DNA from: Chitinophaga sp. Cy-1792
GTDB taxonomy: Bacteria; Bacteroidota; Bacteroidia; Chitinophagales; Chitinophagaceae
NCBI RefSeq assembly: GCF_011752935.1
Contig: NZ_VWWO01000002.1
Span: 1,178,001 to 1,242,000, forward strand
Length of the DNA: 64,000 bases
Direction: 5' to 3'
Numbering within the stretch: position 1 is the stretch's first letter; the number at the start of each line of letters is the position of its first letter. A model generated the notes under the pieces. The model was not told the origin of the DNA. It did not search any database and worked only from the letters and a program-made list of their open reading frames with translations. Shown here piece by piece: positions 17,711 through 27,029 of the stretch. The position numbers and the translations under genes are program-made.

Positions 17711-18271
17711 ATGAGAAAGCTGGTTTCTTTTCAGTTTATTACCCTCAACGGTTATTTCGAAGACGCTGCCGCCAGTACGGCCTGGGCAATCCAAAGTATG
17801 GAACAACGGGACTATGCACTGAATAATATGGAGGCAGAAAATATACTGCTATTCGGCCGCATCACCTACGAACATATGATTGCCTGGTGGCCGACGAATG
17901 CCGCCATTAAACAGGATCCGGAAATGGCAGCCGGCATGAACAATGCAGAGAAAATTGTTTTTTCCAACACGCTTAAAAATGTTAGCTGGCAAAATACACG
18001 TGTTGTCGGCGGTGATATCACCGAAGAAATACGACGACTGAAAAATACACCAGGAAAGAATCTTTGTCTGCTCGGCAGCGGAAGCATCCTTACACTTTTT
18101 GCTGCGCATGATCTGGTAGATGAATTTCAGCTGATGATCAACCCGGTGGCGCTGGGCAATGGCCATAGCATCTTTAAGGGGCTGGCCCAACAGCTCAACC
18201 TGCAGTTGCTGTCGTCCAAAGTGTTTTCAAATGGGGTGGTTGTGCTAACGTATATACCCGTACGTAAATAA
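17711..18271 (+). CDS. RibD C-terminal/dihydrofolate reductase-like protein, copy 2
   Basis: 186 residues from the ATG at 17711 (MRKLVSFQFITLNGYFEDAA), which follows the SDR terminator. Family landmarks: ENILLFGRITYEHMIAWWPT near residue 40, KIVFSNTLKNVSW, GKNLCLLGSGSILTLFAAHDLVDEFQLMINPVALGNGHSIFKG, and a final strand SNGVVVLTYIPVRK. It has the same length and order of motifs as the gene at 16139 but is clearly diverged in sequence. Substrate unknown; the family is annotated as dihydrofolate reductase family, though true folate activity is unlikely. It faces the YXWGXW gene, with a shared terminator between. Confidence 0.87.
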   Translation: MRKLVSFQFITLNGYFEDAAASTAWAIQSMEQRDYALNNMEAENILLFGRITYEHMIAWWPTNAAIKQDPEMAAGMNNAEKIVFSNTLKNVSWQNTRVVGGDITEEIRRLKNTPGKNLCLLGSGSILTLFAAHDLVDEFQLMINPVALGNGHSIFKGLAQQLNLQLLSSKVFSNGVVVLTYIPVRK

Positions 18272-18283
18272 TCTCCGGAACGA

Positions 18284-18317
18284 AAAATCCCGCCGGAAGT
18301 TATTCCAACGGGATTTT
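18284..18317. terminator. Bidirectional terminator between convergent genes
   Basis: Stem AAAATCCCG / CGGGATTTT with an inner GGAA-GTTA-TTCC. It has A and T runs on both sides and serves the RibD-like copy 2 (+) and the YXWGXW protein (-). Confidence 0.75.
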
Positions 18318-18433
18318 CCTGGGGTTATAATAAGGCTTGGGGTCAATGGACAATTTGGGGTTAGCTGGATGCCGTTGTTTGGGGGATGTATGGATGATGT
18401 TTCAGGGTTATAATGGATGTAATATTTTTAAGA

Positions 18434-19396
18434 CTAGCCTCGGTGCATACGTTCGTGATGGGCTCTGGCTTCACCGCCGCCACCACGAGGTCCGCCGCCA
18501 CCGCCGCGCTGCATACGCATGGCCTGCTGCTGGTGCTGCTGTGGCGCTCTGCCTTCGTTGTTGCGCTGCACCCTCATGTCATGCTGCTGCTGTTGCCCGT
18601 TAAATGAATTGTGTGGCTCGTTGTTGCCGGCATTGTGACTGGCAAAGTTATTTGCCGTGTTATTGCCTGCACCTGGCGACATATGATTACCTTGTACATT
18701 CGTTGCCCGATCGTGGGTATTGTTATTTGCCATCACCCGGTTGTTGTTATTGTTCATCGGCTGTGCACGTTGCTGCATGGCAGTGTTTTCGCGTGAAACC
18801 TGTGCCTGCGTAGGTGCCACTCTTTCCTCACGGGCCGCCATTTCCTCATTGCGGTTTGGCCTGGCTGTAACGCCGCCCTCTCCGTTATAACTTGTGCGGT
18901 TATTGTTGATGGTGGTATTGTTGTTGATCACCGTCACATTTCTGACATAAGTGTTGTGAACGACAGTAGTGTTTATATTGGCGCAGGCAGTATTGTAATG
19001 ATATACATTGCCACGCCACATACCACCTTCAAAACCTACCCCTCCATAACCAAAGCCATAGTTGATACCGCCGTAGAAGCCAATATGAGGTCCCCAGTAT
19101 CCGGCATGCCAGGCATAAACGCCGCCCACAAATCCCCAGTAACCAGGTGTCCATAATAACCGCGGCCTTGGAGGCATTACCCAGGCTCCCGGTACCCAGT
19201 AATAACCGTCAGGCCCATAAGCCCAATAGCCTGGCGTCCACATATAACCATCGCCCGGACACATAGGCTGTGTATAGATCGGTAATGCCGGTGGACCCAC
19301 ATGAATGGACACGCCTACACTTACCTGTGCATTTACTTCATTGATTCCCAATGATAGTAATGCTATAATGAAGGATGTAACTAAGATTCTTCGCAT
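18434..19396 (-). CDS. Secreted YXWGXW-repeat protein with Asn/Gln/His-rich tail
   Basis: 320 residues. A signal peptide (MRRILVTSFIIALLSLGINEVNAQ) is followed by an aromatic and glycine-rich region with the YXWGXW-type pattern repeated at least three times between residues 45 and 115 (YMWTPGYWAYGPDGYYW, LLWTPGYWGF, AWHAGYWGPH). A GGINYGFGYGGVGFEGG stretch and a VHNTYV repeat follow. The C-terminal half is low complexity, rich in Asn, Gln, His and Met, and ends in a Gly/Arg-rich segment. Such proteins are exported and of unknown function; the name reflects the repeat only. The Asn/His-rich tail is likely disordered and could bind metal, which is a guess. Confidence 0.82.
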   Translation of the reverse strand: MRRILVTSFIIALLSLGINEVNAQVSVGVSIHVGPPALPIYTQPMCPGDGYMWTPGYWAYGPDGYYWVPGAWVMPPRPRLLWTPGYWGFVGGVYAWHAGYWGPHIGFYGGINYGFGYGGVGFEGGMWRGNVYHYNTACANINTTVVHNTYVRNVTVINNNTTINNNRTSYNGEGGVTARPNRNEEMAAREERVAPTQAQVSRENTAMQQRAQPMNNNNNRVMANNNTHDRATNVQGNHMSPGAGNNTANNFASHNAGNNEPHNSFNGQQQQHDMRVQRNNEGRAPQQHQQQAMRMQRGGGGGPRGGGGEARAHHERMHRG

Positions 19397-19533
19397 AAAA
19401 TATGGATTGCAAGATGGAATTATGACTTGGAAGCAATGTAAAGGTTTAAAGCACCTGCCGCCCTTTAGGCTAAAACCGCTCTTTTTAATCTACTTTTAAT
19501 TATTATATTTAGACCAGTCTATCGACTGTTTCC

Positions 19534-22500
19534 ATGATTAAGAAAACTATACTGATTCCACTGTTATTGGCTATATGCTCTTTTGGTCAGGCACAGGATT
19601 TTATGTCGCTGAATGTGAGTAACGGTCTTTCCAACAACCAGGTCAACTGTATCTATAAAGACAATAAAGGATTTATGTGGTTTGGTACCATGAGTGGGCT
19701 AAACCGCTTTGATGGCTCCAACTGCCGCGTGTTCCGGCATAACCCGGCAGATTCCCTTTCTATCAGCGACGACTACATCTCCAAAATCTTTCCCGCTCCC
19801 GGCAATCAACTCTATATAAAAACAAGAAATGGCGATGTGGTGTATAATCCCGGGAAGGAACAATTCATAAAAGCAGCTACCTGGCTGCAGCAATATGGCC
19901 TGCCAGCCAATGGTATTACTGCCATCAGGGAGCTTAAAGGCAATTACTGGTTTGCGTACGACAGCGGACAACTCGTTCGCATGGATGAAAATAAACACCT
20001 GCTGCCCCTGCAGGTACATCATCCTGCCAATCTCTCCATCGCTGATCTGGCTATCACCAGCGATAATAATCTGCTGGTACTCTCGTATAACGGAGATATT
20101 GAAAAGATAAACTGTAGTAATAACACCCTCATCTACCGGAAAAATATTGTCCCGCTGCCGGCAGATAAACGTCCGCTCTCCCTCAGCATTTTTGCAGATG
20201 CACAAAACGATTATTGGATCTACATGCCCGGCAATGATTTCGGGGTGATGTACATGGACAATAAAAACAATACCACGAGGTATTTCAATTCCCGCAATGG
20301 CGCCTTAAATAATGATATCGTCAACAGTGTTGTACAGGATGAAAAAGGACGTATCTGGATAGGAACCGACCATGGTGGTATCACCATACTTGATAAGGAA
20401 AATTTTACCTCCCATTTTCTGGTAAACAGGGAAGATGACCTGAAAAGTATTGCCGAGAATGCCGTGTACTCACTATACAAAGATAACCTGGGCATTATCT
20501 GGTGTGGTACCTATAAAAAAGGGATCAGTTATTATGGAGAAAATATGCGGAAATTCCGCCAGTATTCCCGTCAGTATAATGACCCTCATAGTTTGGAATA
20601 CAACGACTTAAACTGCTTTGCTGAAGATAAAAAAGGAAACGTATGGATAGGTACCAATGGCGGCGGACTGATCTATTTCGACCGGCAGACCGGCCAGTTC
20701 AGGCAGTGGAAACATTCCGCTGATCCTGCCAGTATCAGTACCGATGTTATTCTGACGATGTATGTAGATGAGGATAATAGTCTGTGGATTGGGTATTACT
20801 TCGGCGGCATGGACCATTTCGTGAATGGAAAAGCAATACACGCCGTCCCTAACCCCGCAAATCCTAACAGTCTTGCAGGGAAAACGGTATGGAAAATCTA
20901 CCGCGACAGTCAGCATAATTTCTGGGTCGGTACCCTGGGAAATGGTCTCGATCGCTTTGACCGCGAAAAGTGGACCTTCTATCATAATAATGTGAGCATG
21001 CCCAACTCTGTGCATTCAAATTTTATTTCAGCAATGACAGAAGACCCTGCTGGTAATCTGTGGATTGGAACAGCTTATGGTATTGACATGCTGGACAAGG
21101 CAAAAGGGGTTTTTATTCATTATCTCCGCGAAACACACGGACTGAGCAATGATAATGTCAGCACCGTACACAGTGATAAATACGGCAACATATGGGCAGG
21201 TTCCAGGGATGGACTCAGTGTGTTTGATCCGGTAGAACAACGCTTTCGTAATTTCAGGATGGAAGACGGTTTGCCGGATAACAATATCATCTCTATACTG
21301 GAAGATAAGGAAGGACACCTGTGGGTAAGCACCAGCAATGGGCTGTGTAAGCTCACTGTGCGCATGGAAGCCGGCAACAGGGTGACCGGTATCAGTTGTC
21401 GCAATTTTAATAGTAAAGATGGGTTACAGGGAGATGCCTTTAACGTAAACGCCGCGCTGCAACTGAGTTCTGGTGAGCTGATCTTCGGGGGCTCCGATGG
21501 TTTTAATCTCTTCGACCCGGCCATGATACGGCAGACAAGGGAAGAGCCACCACTGGTATTTACGTCCCTACAATTATTTAACCGGGTAATAGGCGTCGGC
21601 GAAAAATTACGCAACCACGTTATCCTGAGCGAAGCACTCCCTGAAACCAAAGAGATTGTGCTGCGCTACAACGAAAATGATTTTTCCCTTGATTTCGCAG
21701 CGCTGGATTATATCAACACCGACAAAAACAAGTATACCTACGTCTATAAACTGGAAGGTTTTAACCGGGAATGGCAGGCGGCCGATGCGCGATCTAAACG
21801 TATTACCTATACGAATATCAATCCCGGTGATTACGTGCTCCACCTGAAAGCCCTCAACGACGACGGCTCCGATAACTGGAAAGGCATCGCGTTGCGGATC
21901 ATTGTTCAGCCGCCATTCTGGGCTACTTCCTGGGCATATATCGTGTATGTATTGCAGTTAGGTGCTGCTTTATTTTTCCTGCGGAGATGGGTATTGCAAC
22001 GTGCCCATCGAAGGTTCGCGCTGGCGCAGGAACGTAAAGAAGCGCAGCAGTTACATGAGCTGGACATGCTGAAAATCAAACTGTTCACTAATCTGAGTCA
22101 TGAGTTCAGGACGCCGGTATCCCTGATCCTTGCACCGCTGGATGAGGTGATCCGCCACGAAAAAGACCATGCCTTTAAGCATAAACTGTACTTAATCAGA
22201 AGAAATGCACGCCGCCTGCTTAACCTTGTCAATCAGCTGATGGACTTCCGTCGCATGGAGATGCAGGAACTGAAACTGGACCCTACGCCGGGAGATATAA
22301 TCGGATTTATCCGGGAGGTGGTGTACAGCTTTACAGACCTCGCAGAACGGAAACAGATGGAATTCAGCTTCCAGACAAATACCGAAGCCCTTTACACGAC
22401 CTTTGACCATGATAAGATAGAGCGCATATTATTCAACCTGTTGTCCAACGCCTTCAAGTTTACCCCTGCAGGCGGATCGGTACATGTTTTTGCTGTGGTA

Positions 22501-23613
22501 GAGCAGGGGGATGATGATTATGCCATGCTGCAACTGAAGGTGGAAGATACCGGCATCGGTATTCCTGGTGAGCGGCAGGAAAAGGTATTTGAGCAATTTT
22601 TCCAGAGTGATGTGCCGGGAGGTTTTGTAAGTCAGGGCAGCGGGATAGGTTTAGCCATCACCAGGGAGTTTGTGAAATTGTTCCGCGGCACTATTGAGGT
22701 AGAAAGTGAGGTTAACAGGGGAGCTGCTTTTACGCTTCGTATACCCTTAACAGTTACAACGCCGGTAGAAATTACTGCAACACCTGCCCCCCTTCATGCA
22801 ACGGATCATACCCCTCCTGAGCCTGAACCATTGCCAGCAGTGGCAGATCAAAGTCCGGATGGTAAGGCCACCGTTTTACTCGTGGAAGACAACGATGACT
22901 TCCGGTTTTATTTAAAGGAGAATATGAAGGAGTATTACCATGTCATTGAGGCTCAAGATGGTATGGCTGGCTGGCAAAAGGCATTATCTGCCCATCCCGA
23001 CCTGATCGTCAGTGATATAAACATGCCGTTAATGGATGGTATTTCCTTGTGTGCCAAGATAAAAGGGGATAGTCGTACCCGTAGGATACCGGTCATTTTG
23101 CTTACCGCTATGGCGGCAGAAGAGCAGCAGTTAAAAGGGCTGGCACATGGAGCGGCAGATTACCTGGTAAAGCCTTTCAACTTTGAGATTATGCTGTCGA
23201 GGGTACGGAAGGTACTGGCCAGTAAACCCGCCCAGCCGATGGTGATCGTATCACAGCACCCGGATGCTGCCGGTGCCCTCAGTGCAGATGAGAAGTTCAT
23301 GCAGAAGACACTGGAAATAGTAGAAAAGAACCTGTCTAACCCTAATTTCTCCGTAGAAGAGCTGAGCAGGGAGCTGTGTATGAACAGGGTATCTGTTTAC
23401 CGCCGGATATTTGGCATTACCGGGCAGCCACCGATAGAGTTTATCCGTGGGGTACGTTTGCAGCGTGCTGCCCAGTTGCTGACCCGCTCTGATATGAATA
23501 TCACGGAAGTGGCGTATGAAGTCGGCTTTAACAATCCTAAATATTTTACCAAATACTTCAAAGTAGCCTATAAGATGCTGCCATCGGCCTATGCGGCGGC
23601 AAACAGAAAATAG
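19534..23613 (+). CDS. Hybrid two-component system regulator (HTCS) of the second glycan locus
   Basis: 1359 residues, the classic one-polypeptide HTCS. Order: signal peptide (about 1-21); two beta-propeller sensor domains of about 14 Reg_prop repeats (NKGFMWFGTMSGLNRFDG ... GNIWAGSRDGLSVF ... GHLWVSTSNGLCKL, about 30-690); a Y_Y_Y immunoglobulin-like domain (about 725-790); one membrane segment (about 797-818); HisKA with His856 (NLSHEFRTPVSLIL); HATPase_c (NLLSNAFKFT, DTGIGIP, GSGIGLAI); receiver with Asp1161 (VSDINMP); and a C-terminal AraC-type HTH (VSVYRRIFGITGQPPIEFIRGVRLQRAAQLL). It binds a specific oligosaccharide in the periplasm and activates the adjacent genes. The SusC gene follows after 200 bases containing a 19-base palindrome, a candidate site. 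Confidence 0.96.
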   Translation: MIKKTILIPLLLAICSFGQAQDFMSLNVSNGLSNNQVNCIYKDNKGFMWFGTMSGLNRFDGSNCRVFRHNPADSLSISDDYISKIFPAPGNQLYIKTRNGDVVYNPGKEQFIKAATWLQQYGLPANGITAIRELKGNYWFAYDSGQLVRMDENKHLLPLQVHHPANLSIADLAITSDNNLLVLSYNGDIEKINCSNNTLIYRKNIVPLPADKRPLSLSIFADAQNDYWIYMPGNDFGVMYMDNKNNTTRYFNSRNGALNNDIVNSVVQDEKGRIWIGTDHGGITILDKENFTSHFLVNREDDLKSIAENAVYSLYKDNLGIIWCGTYKKGISYYGENMRKFRQYSRQYNDPHSLEYNDLNCFAEDKKGNVWIGTNGGGLIYFDRQTGQFRQWKHSADPASISTDVILTMYVDEDNSLWIGYYFGGMDHFVNGKAIHAVPNPANPNSLAGKTVWKIYRDSQHNFWVGTLGNGLDRFDREKWTFYHNNVSMPNSVHSNFISAMTEDPAGNLWIGTAYGIDMLDKAKGVFIHYLRETHGLSNDNVSTVHSDKYGNIWAGSRDGLSVFDPVEQRFRNFRMEDGLPDNNIISILEDKEGHLWVSTSNGLCKLTVRMEAGNRVTGISCRNFNSKDGLQGDAFNVNAALQLSSGELIFGGSDGFNLFDPAMIRQTREEPPLVFTSLQLFNRVIGVGEKLRNHVILSEALPETKEIVLRYNENDFSLDFAALDYINTDKNKYTYVYKLEGFNREWQAADARSKRITYTNINPGDYVLHLKALNDDGSDNWKGIALRIIVQPPFWATSWAYIVYVLQLGAALFFLRRWVLQRAHRRFALAQERKEAQQLHELDMLKIKLFTNLSHEFRTPVSLILAPLDEVIRHEKDHAFKHKLYLIRRNARRLLNLVNQLMDFRRMEMQELKLDPTPGDIIGFIREVVYSFTDLAERKQMEFSFQTNTEALYTTFDHDKIERILFNLLSNAFKFTPAGGSVHVFAVVEQGDDDYAMLQLKVEDTGIGIPGERQEKVFEQFFQSDVPGGFVSQGSGIGLAITREFVKLFRGTIEVESEVNRGAAFTLRIPLTVTTPVEITATPAPLHATDHTPPEPEPLPAVADQSPDGKATVLLVEDNDDFRFYLKENMKEYYHVIEAQDGMAGWQKALSAHPDLIVSDINMPLMDGISLCAKIKGDSRTRRIPVILLTAMAAEEQQLKGLAHGAADYLVKPFNFEIMLSRVRKVLASKPAQPMVIVSQHPDAAGALSADEKFMQKTLEIVEKNLSNPNFSVEELSRELCMNRVSVYRRIFGITGQPPIEFIRGVRLQRAAQLLTRSDMNITEVAYEVGFNNPKYFTKYFKVAYKMLPSAYAAANRK

Positions 23614-23615
23614 CA

Positions 23616-23662
23616 CGCAACAGAATGATACCTCCGGGGATACATCTGATACCCCTGTTGCG
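23616..23662 (+). terminator. Hairpin at the end of the HTCS gene
   Basis: Stem CGCAACAG (23616-23623) / CTGTTGCG (23655-23662) with a GC-rich interior. It lacks a U-tail, so it is a weak or non-canonical terminator. Confidence 0.35.
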
Positions 23663-23696
23663 CAACAAGAACAGCCCAAAGAATACACATTGGCGG

Positions 23697-23715
23697 TACC
23701 TGTGATATACAGGTA
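23697..23715. promoter_or_regulatory. Perfect palindrome TACCTGT-GATAT-ACAGGTA ahead of the SusC gene
   Basis: 7-bp arms with a 5-base centre, about 100 bases upstream of the SusC start. It lies in the only gap between the HTCS gene and its presumed targets. It is a candidate operator or activator site; no U-run follows, so it is not a terminator. Confidence 0.45.
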
Positions 23716-23813
23716 AAGTATACTTTTATCCCATCGTTATGAAAGTTATCCAACTATGAAGTGAAAGCCAAAATCAAAAGATCGCTCATTTATTAAATTT
23801 TAATTCTCCACGT

Positions 23814-26800
23814 ATGAAAAGAGCCAGTATTACTGGAAGATCATTCCTGTTGGTATGGTTAATGGTCAGCTGCTGTGCGTTGCTATCGCCGGTATTTGCC
23901 CAGCAACCCGCCAATACATCACCCAAATTAACAGGTATTGTTTCCACCACACAGGGCCAGCCCATCCCCGGCGCCTCCATTTATGTGAAAGGCACCAAGC
24001 TGGCCGTAGCCACTGATGCAGAAGGTAAGTTCAGTATCGCTGCCACTGCCGGTCAGGTACTGACCATCAGTTCCATGGGCTACCTGACACGCGAAGTAAA
24101 AGTTCCCGGTCACCTGAAAGTTGATGTTCAGCTTCAGGAGAACCCTAACCAGCTAGGCGATGTGCTGATCATTGGTTATGGTACCATGAAGAAAACAGAC
24201 CAAAGCAGTGCACAGGTTTCTATTTCTTCTGCCGACATCAACAAAACCATTAACACCACTATGGACCAGGCCATTCAGGGCCGTGCCGCCGGCGTTTATG
24301 TAACGCAGAACAGCGGTCAGCCTGGCGGTGGTATCTCCGTTAATATCCGCGGGGTAAGTACCATCAACGGTACTACTGAACCCCTGTACGTAATTGATGG
24401 GGTACAGATACAGCCAGCGCAGGTATCTTATGGTGTAACAAGTTCCACCAACGCCCTGGCAGGTATCAATCCTTCGGATATTGAATCGATGGAGATCCTG
24501 CAAGGCCCCTCAGCTACCGCTATCTATGGTACCCGCGCTACAAATGGTGTGGTACTCATTACTACCAAAAGAGGTAACAAAGGCGGACTGAAAGTAGGTT
24601 ACAATTACCTGTACTCTCAGCAGCAAACACCTAAAACACTGGATGTGATGAGCTTACAGCAGTTTGCTATCATGAACAACGAAATTGCTACGCTGCTAAA
24701 CCGTACGCCTACGCCGGAATTTGCCAATCCAGGCGTTTTGGGAAATGGTACCAACTGGCAGGAAGCCCTGTTTAAACCGGCACCGCTGCAAAAGCATCAG
24801 CTGACAGTCAGCAACAGTGTCAATAATACCAACTACTATATGTCCGGTGAATATCTTTCGCAGGATGGGGTAGCCATTGGTTCTAACTTCAACCGTTATT
24901 CCTTCCGCCTCAACCTGGACAACCAGGCGACGAAATGGCTGAAGCTGAGTACTTCGCTCAACTTCTACCAGACAAAAGAAAAATTATCTACCACCAGTGA
25001 AGATGTGATTCATAATGCCATCAACCTGGCACCTAATGTTCCGGTGAAAAATCCGGATGGTACCTGGGGTGGCGCTACTACCAATGAATTTGGTACCAAT
25101 GCACAATATGCACCGGTAAACCCTGTGGCTATCGCTTCCCTGGTAAATAATACCCTGAAAAAAAGTGGCGGATTAGGTAGTCTGGGTGCAGAAGTAACTA
25201 TCATTCCGGGCCTGGTTTTCCGTACCACCTTCAACGGTAACTTCGAATACCAGGATGGTTCCATCTTCACACCTACCTATACGCTAGGCTATAAGGTGAA
25301 TGAGCAGGCCACCATGACAGTTTCTACAGGTAAAAACTTTTACTGGAACCTGAATGAACTCTTACAGTATAATAAGTCATTCGGTAAACATGACCTGGGG
25401 GTAATGGTAAGCCATGAGGCACAGGCCTGGAACTATCAGAGCCTGAATTCTACCCGTACCGGTTTTGCCAGCAATTCCATTCCTTCTATCAACCTGGGGA
25501 ATGCTACCGGACAAAGTTCCGGTGCCGGAAAGGGTAGTGGCGCCCTGGAGTCTTACCTCGGACGTATCAACTACAGTTACAAAGACCGGTATATTGCGCA
25601 GCTGGCCGGCAGGATGGACGGTTCTTCCAGCTTTGGTATGGACAACATCTGGGCTTATTTCCCCTCTGCGTCTGCGGCATGGCGTATTTCACAGGAACCT
25701 TTCATGAAGTCGGTGAGCTGGATCAGTGAGCTGAAAATCCGTGCAGAGGTTGGAGAAACCGGTAGCAGCAATACCAATGGTGGTCAGTATAACTCCCTCG
25801 CAGCAACTACCACTCCGTTTGGTACGGGCTACAGGATCGGACAATACGGTAACCCTGCTTTACAATGGGAGCTGACCAATACTAAAAATGTTGGTTTCAA
25901 CCTCGCGATACTGAACAACAGGGTGTCGCTGGAAGGTGATTTCTATATCAGGAAAACCAACAATCTCCTGATGCAGGCTACCATGCCGGCATATCAGGGC
26001 ACCAATGCCGAAGGTGCTATCGGTTCGCCATGGCTCAACGTAGGCTCCCTGGAAAACAAAGGTTATGCGCTTACCCTGAATACGGTGAACATGCAAACCA
26101 AATCAGGTTTTGTATGGAAAACAAACTTTAATATCTCTCATGTAAATACTACCGTTACGAAACTGAACACGCAATTTGGCTTCTTCACCAGAACGGCCTG
26201 GTTCATGAACAACTTTACCGAAAGGACCGCTGTCGGACAAGCACCATGGCTCTTTTACGGTTATGTATACGACGGTATCTTCAAATCTGTGGACGAAATT
26301 AAAAACAGTCCGATTCCTACACAGTCCGATGGATCCAAACTTCCTATCAACAAGGATAACGGTGTATGGGTAGGAGATATTAAGTATAAAGATCTCAATG
26401 GCGATGGTATCATCGATTCACGTGATCAGACGTATATCGGTAGCCCATGGCCGAAGTTTACTTTTGGTTTCAATAACAGTTTCTCCTACAAAGGATTTGA
26501 TCTGAACGTACTGGTTACGGCGGTGAGCGGTAATAAAATCTATAACTACCTGCGTTTCGAAAATACTAATCCTGGAAACATCAACCTGGGCCGGAACCTG
26601 CTGGCTGAAACCTTTAACTACGCCCGTGTTACAGATGATGGTGATAAATCTACGCTGATCAACAGCGGTACCAATGTGCCACGTATAACCGGGTCGGATG
26701 TAAATGGTAACAGCAATCGTTTTACTACACTGTATGTAGAAGATGGTTCCTATATCCGTATTAAAAATGTGCAGCTGGGTTATAACCTGCCGTCGTCACT

Positions 26801-27008
26801 GTTGCATATGCAATCAGTTATAAAGGCATTGCGTGTATCCCTGGGGGTGCAGAACCTGGCAACTTTCACGAAGTATAAAGGCTATGATCCGGAAGTGGGT
26901 GCTTATATCGGAAAAGAATCACAGGTGTCTTCCAACCTGATAGGGGTTGATGGTGGCCGTTATCCGATCACCCGCACCTATTCTGCCAGCATCGCTGTTG
27001 ATTTTTAA
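23814..27008 (+). CDS. SusC/RagA-family TonB-linked outer-membrane transporter (second locus)
   Basis: 1064 residues. Signal peptide of about 30 residues (MKRASITGRSFLLVWLMVSC..., cleavage near VFAQ), then the carboxypeptidase-D-like domain (LTGIVSTTQGQPIPGASIYVKG), the plug with VLIIGYGTMKKTDQSSAQVSI, GGGISVNIRGVSTIN, PLYVIDGVQ and IYGTRATNGVVLITTKRG, and the large barrel ending in the aromatic VDF typical of outer-membrane proteins. It forms the gated import channel with the SusD protein encoded 21 bases downstream. It lies directly behind the HTCS, so it is probably induced by glycan. The substrate is not readable from the transporter. Confidence 0.96.
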   Translation: MKRASITGRSFLLVWLMVSCCALLSPVFAQQPANTSPKLTGIVSTTQGQPIPGASIYVKGTKLAVATDAEGKFSIAATAGQVLTISSMGYLTREVKVPGHLKVDVQLQENPNQLGDVLIIGYGTMKKTDQSSAQVSISSADINKTINTTMDQAIQGRAAGVYVTQNSGQPGGGISVNIRGVSTINGTTEPLYVIDGVQIQPAQVSYGVTSSTNALAGINPSDIESMEILQGPSATAIYGTRATNGVVLITTKRGNKGGLKVGYNYLYSQQQTPKTLDVMSLQQFAIMNNEIATLLNRTPTPEFANPGVLGNGTNWQEALFKPAPLQKHQLTVSNSVNNTNYYMSGEYLSQDGVAIGSNFNRYSFRLNLDNQATKWLKLSTSLNFYQTKEKLSTTSEDVIHNAINLAPNVPVKNPDGTWGGATTNEFGTNAQYAPVNPVAIASLVNNTLKKSGGLGSLGAEVTIIPGLVFRTTFNGNFEYQDGSIFTPTYTLGYKVNEQATMTVSTGKNFYWNLNELLQYNKSFGKHDLGVMVSHEAQAWNYQSLNSTRTGFASNSIPSINLGNATGQSSGAGKGSGALESYLGRINYSYKDRYIAQLAGRMDGSSSFGMDNIWAYFPSASAAWRISQEPFMKSVSWISELKIRAEVGETGSSNTNGGQYNSLAATTTPFGTGYRIGQYGNPALQWELTNTKNVGFNLAILNNRVSLEGDFYIRKTNNLLMQATMPAYQGTNAEGAIGSPWLNVGSLENKGYALTLNTVNMQTKSGFVWKTNFNISHVNTTVTKLNTQFGFFTRTAWFMNNFTERTAVGQAPWLFYGYVYDGIFKSVDEIKNSPIPTQSDGSKLPINKDNGVWVGDIKYKDLNGDGIIDSRDQTYIGSPWPKFTFGFNNSFSYKGFDLNVLVTAVSGNKIYNYLRFENTNPGNINLGRNLLAETFNYARVTDDGDKSTLINSGTNVPRITGSDVNGNSNRFTTLYVEDGSYIRIKNVQLGYNLPSSLLHMQSVIKALRVSLGVQNLATFTKYKGYDPEVGAYIGKESQVSSNLIGVDGGRYPITRTYSASIAVDF

Positions 27009-27029
27009 TACCGTTTAAAAAAGATAATC

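Noticed and set aside
18337..18813. Plus-strand frames opposite the YXWGXW gene
   Set aside because: They are shadows of a low-complexity coding region; their Cys/Ala/Arg-rich composition is an artefact of the Asn/Gln/His codons on the other strand.
18434..19396. The repeat-rich YXWGXW gene as a possible tandem DNA repeat
   Set aside because: The repeat is at protein level with varied codons; no long exact DNA repeat is present.
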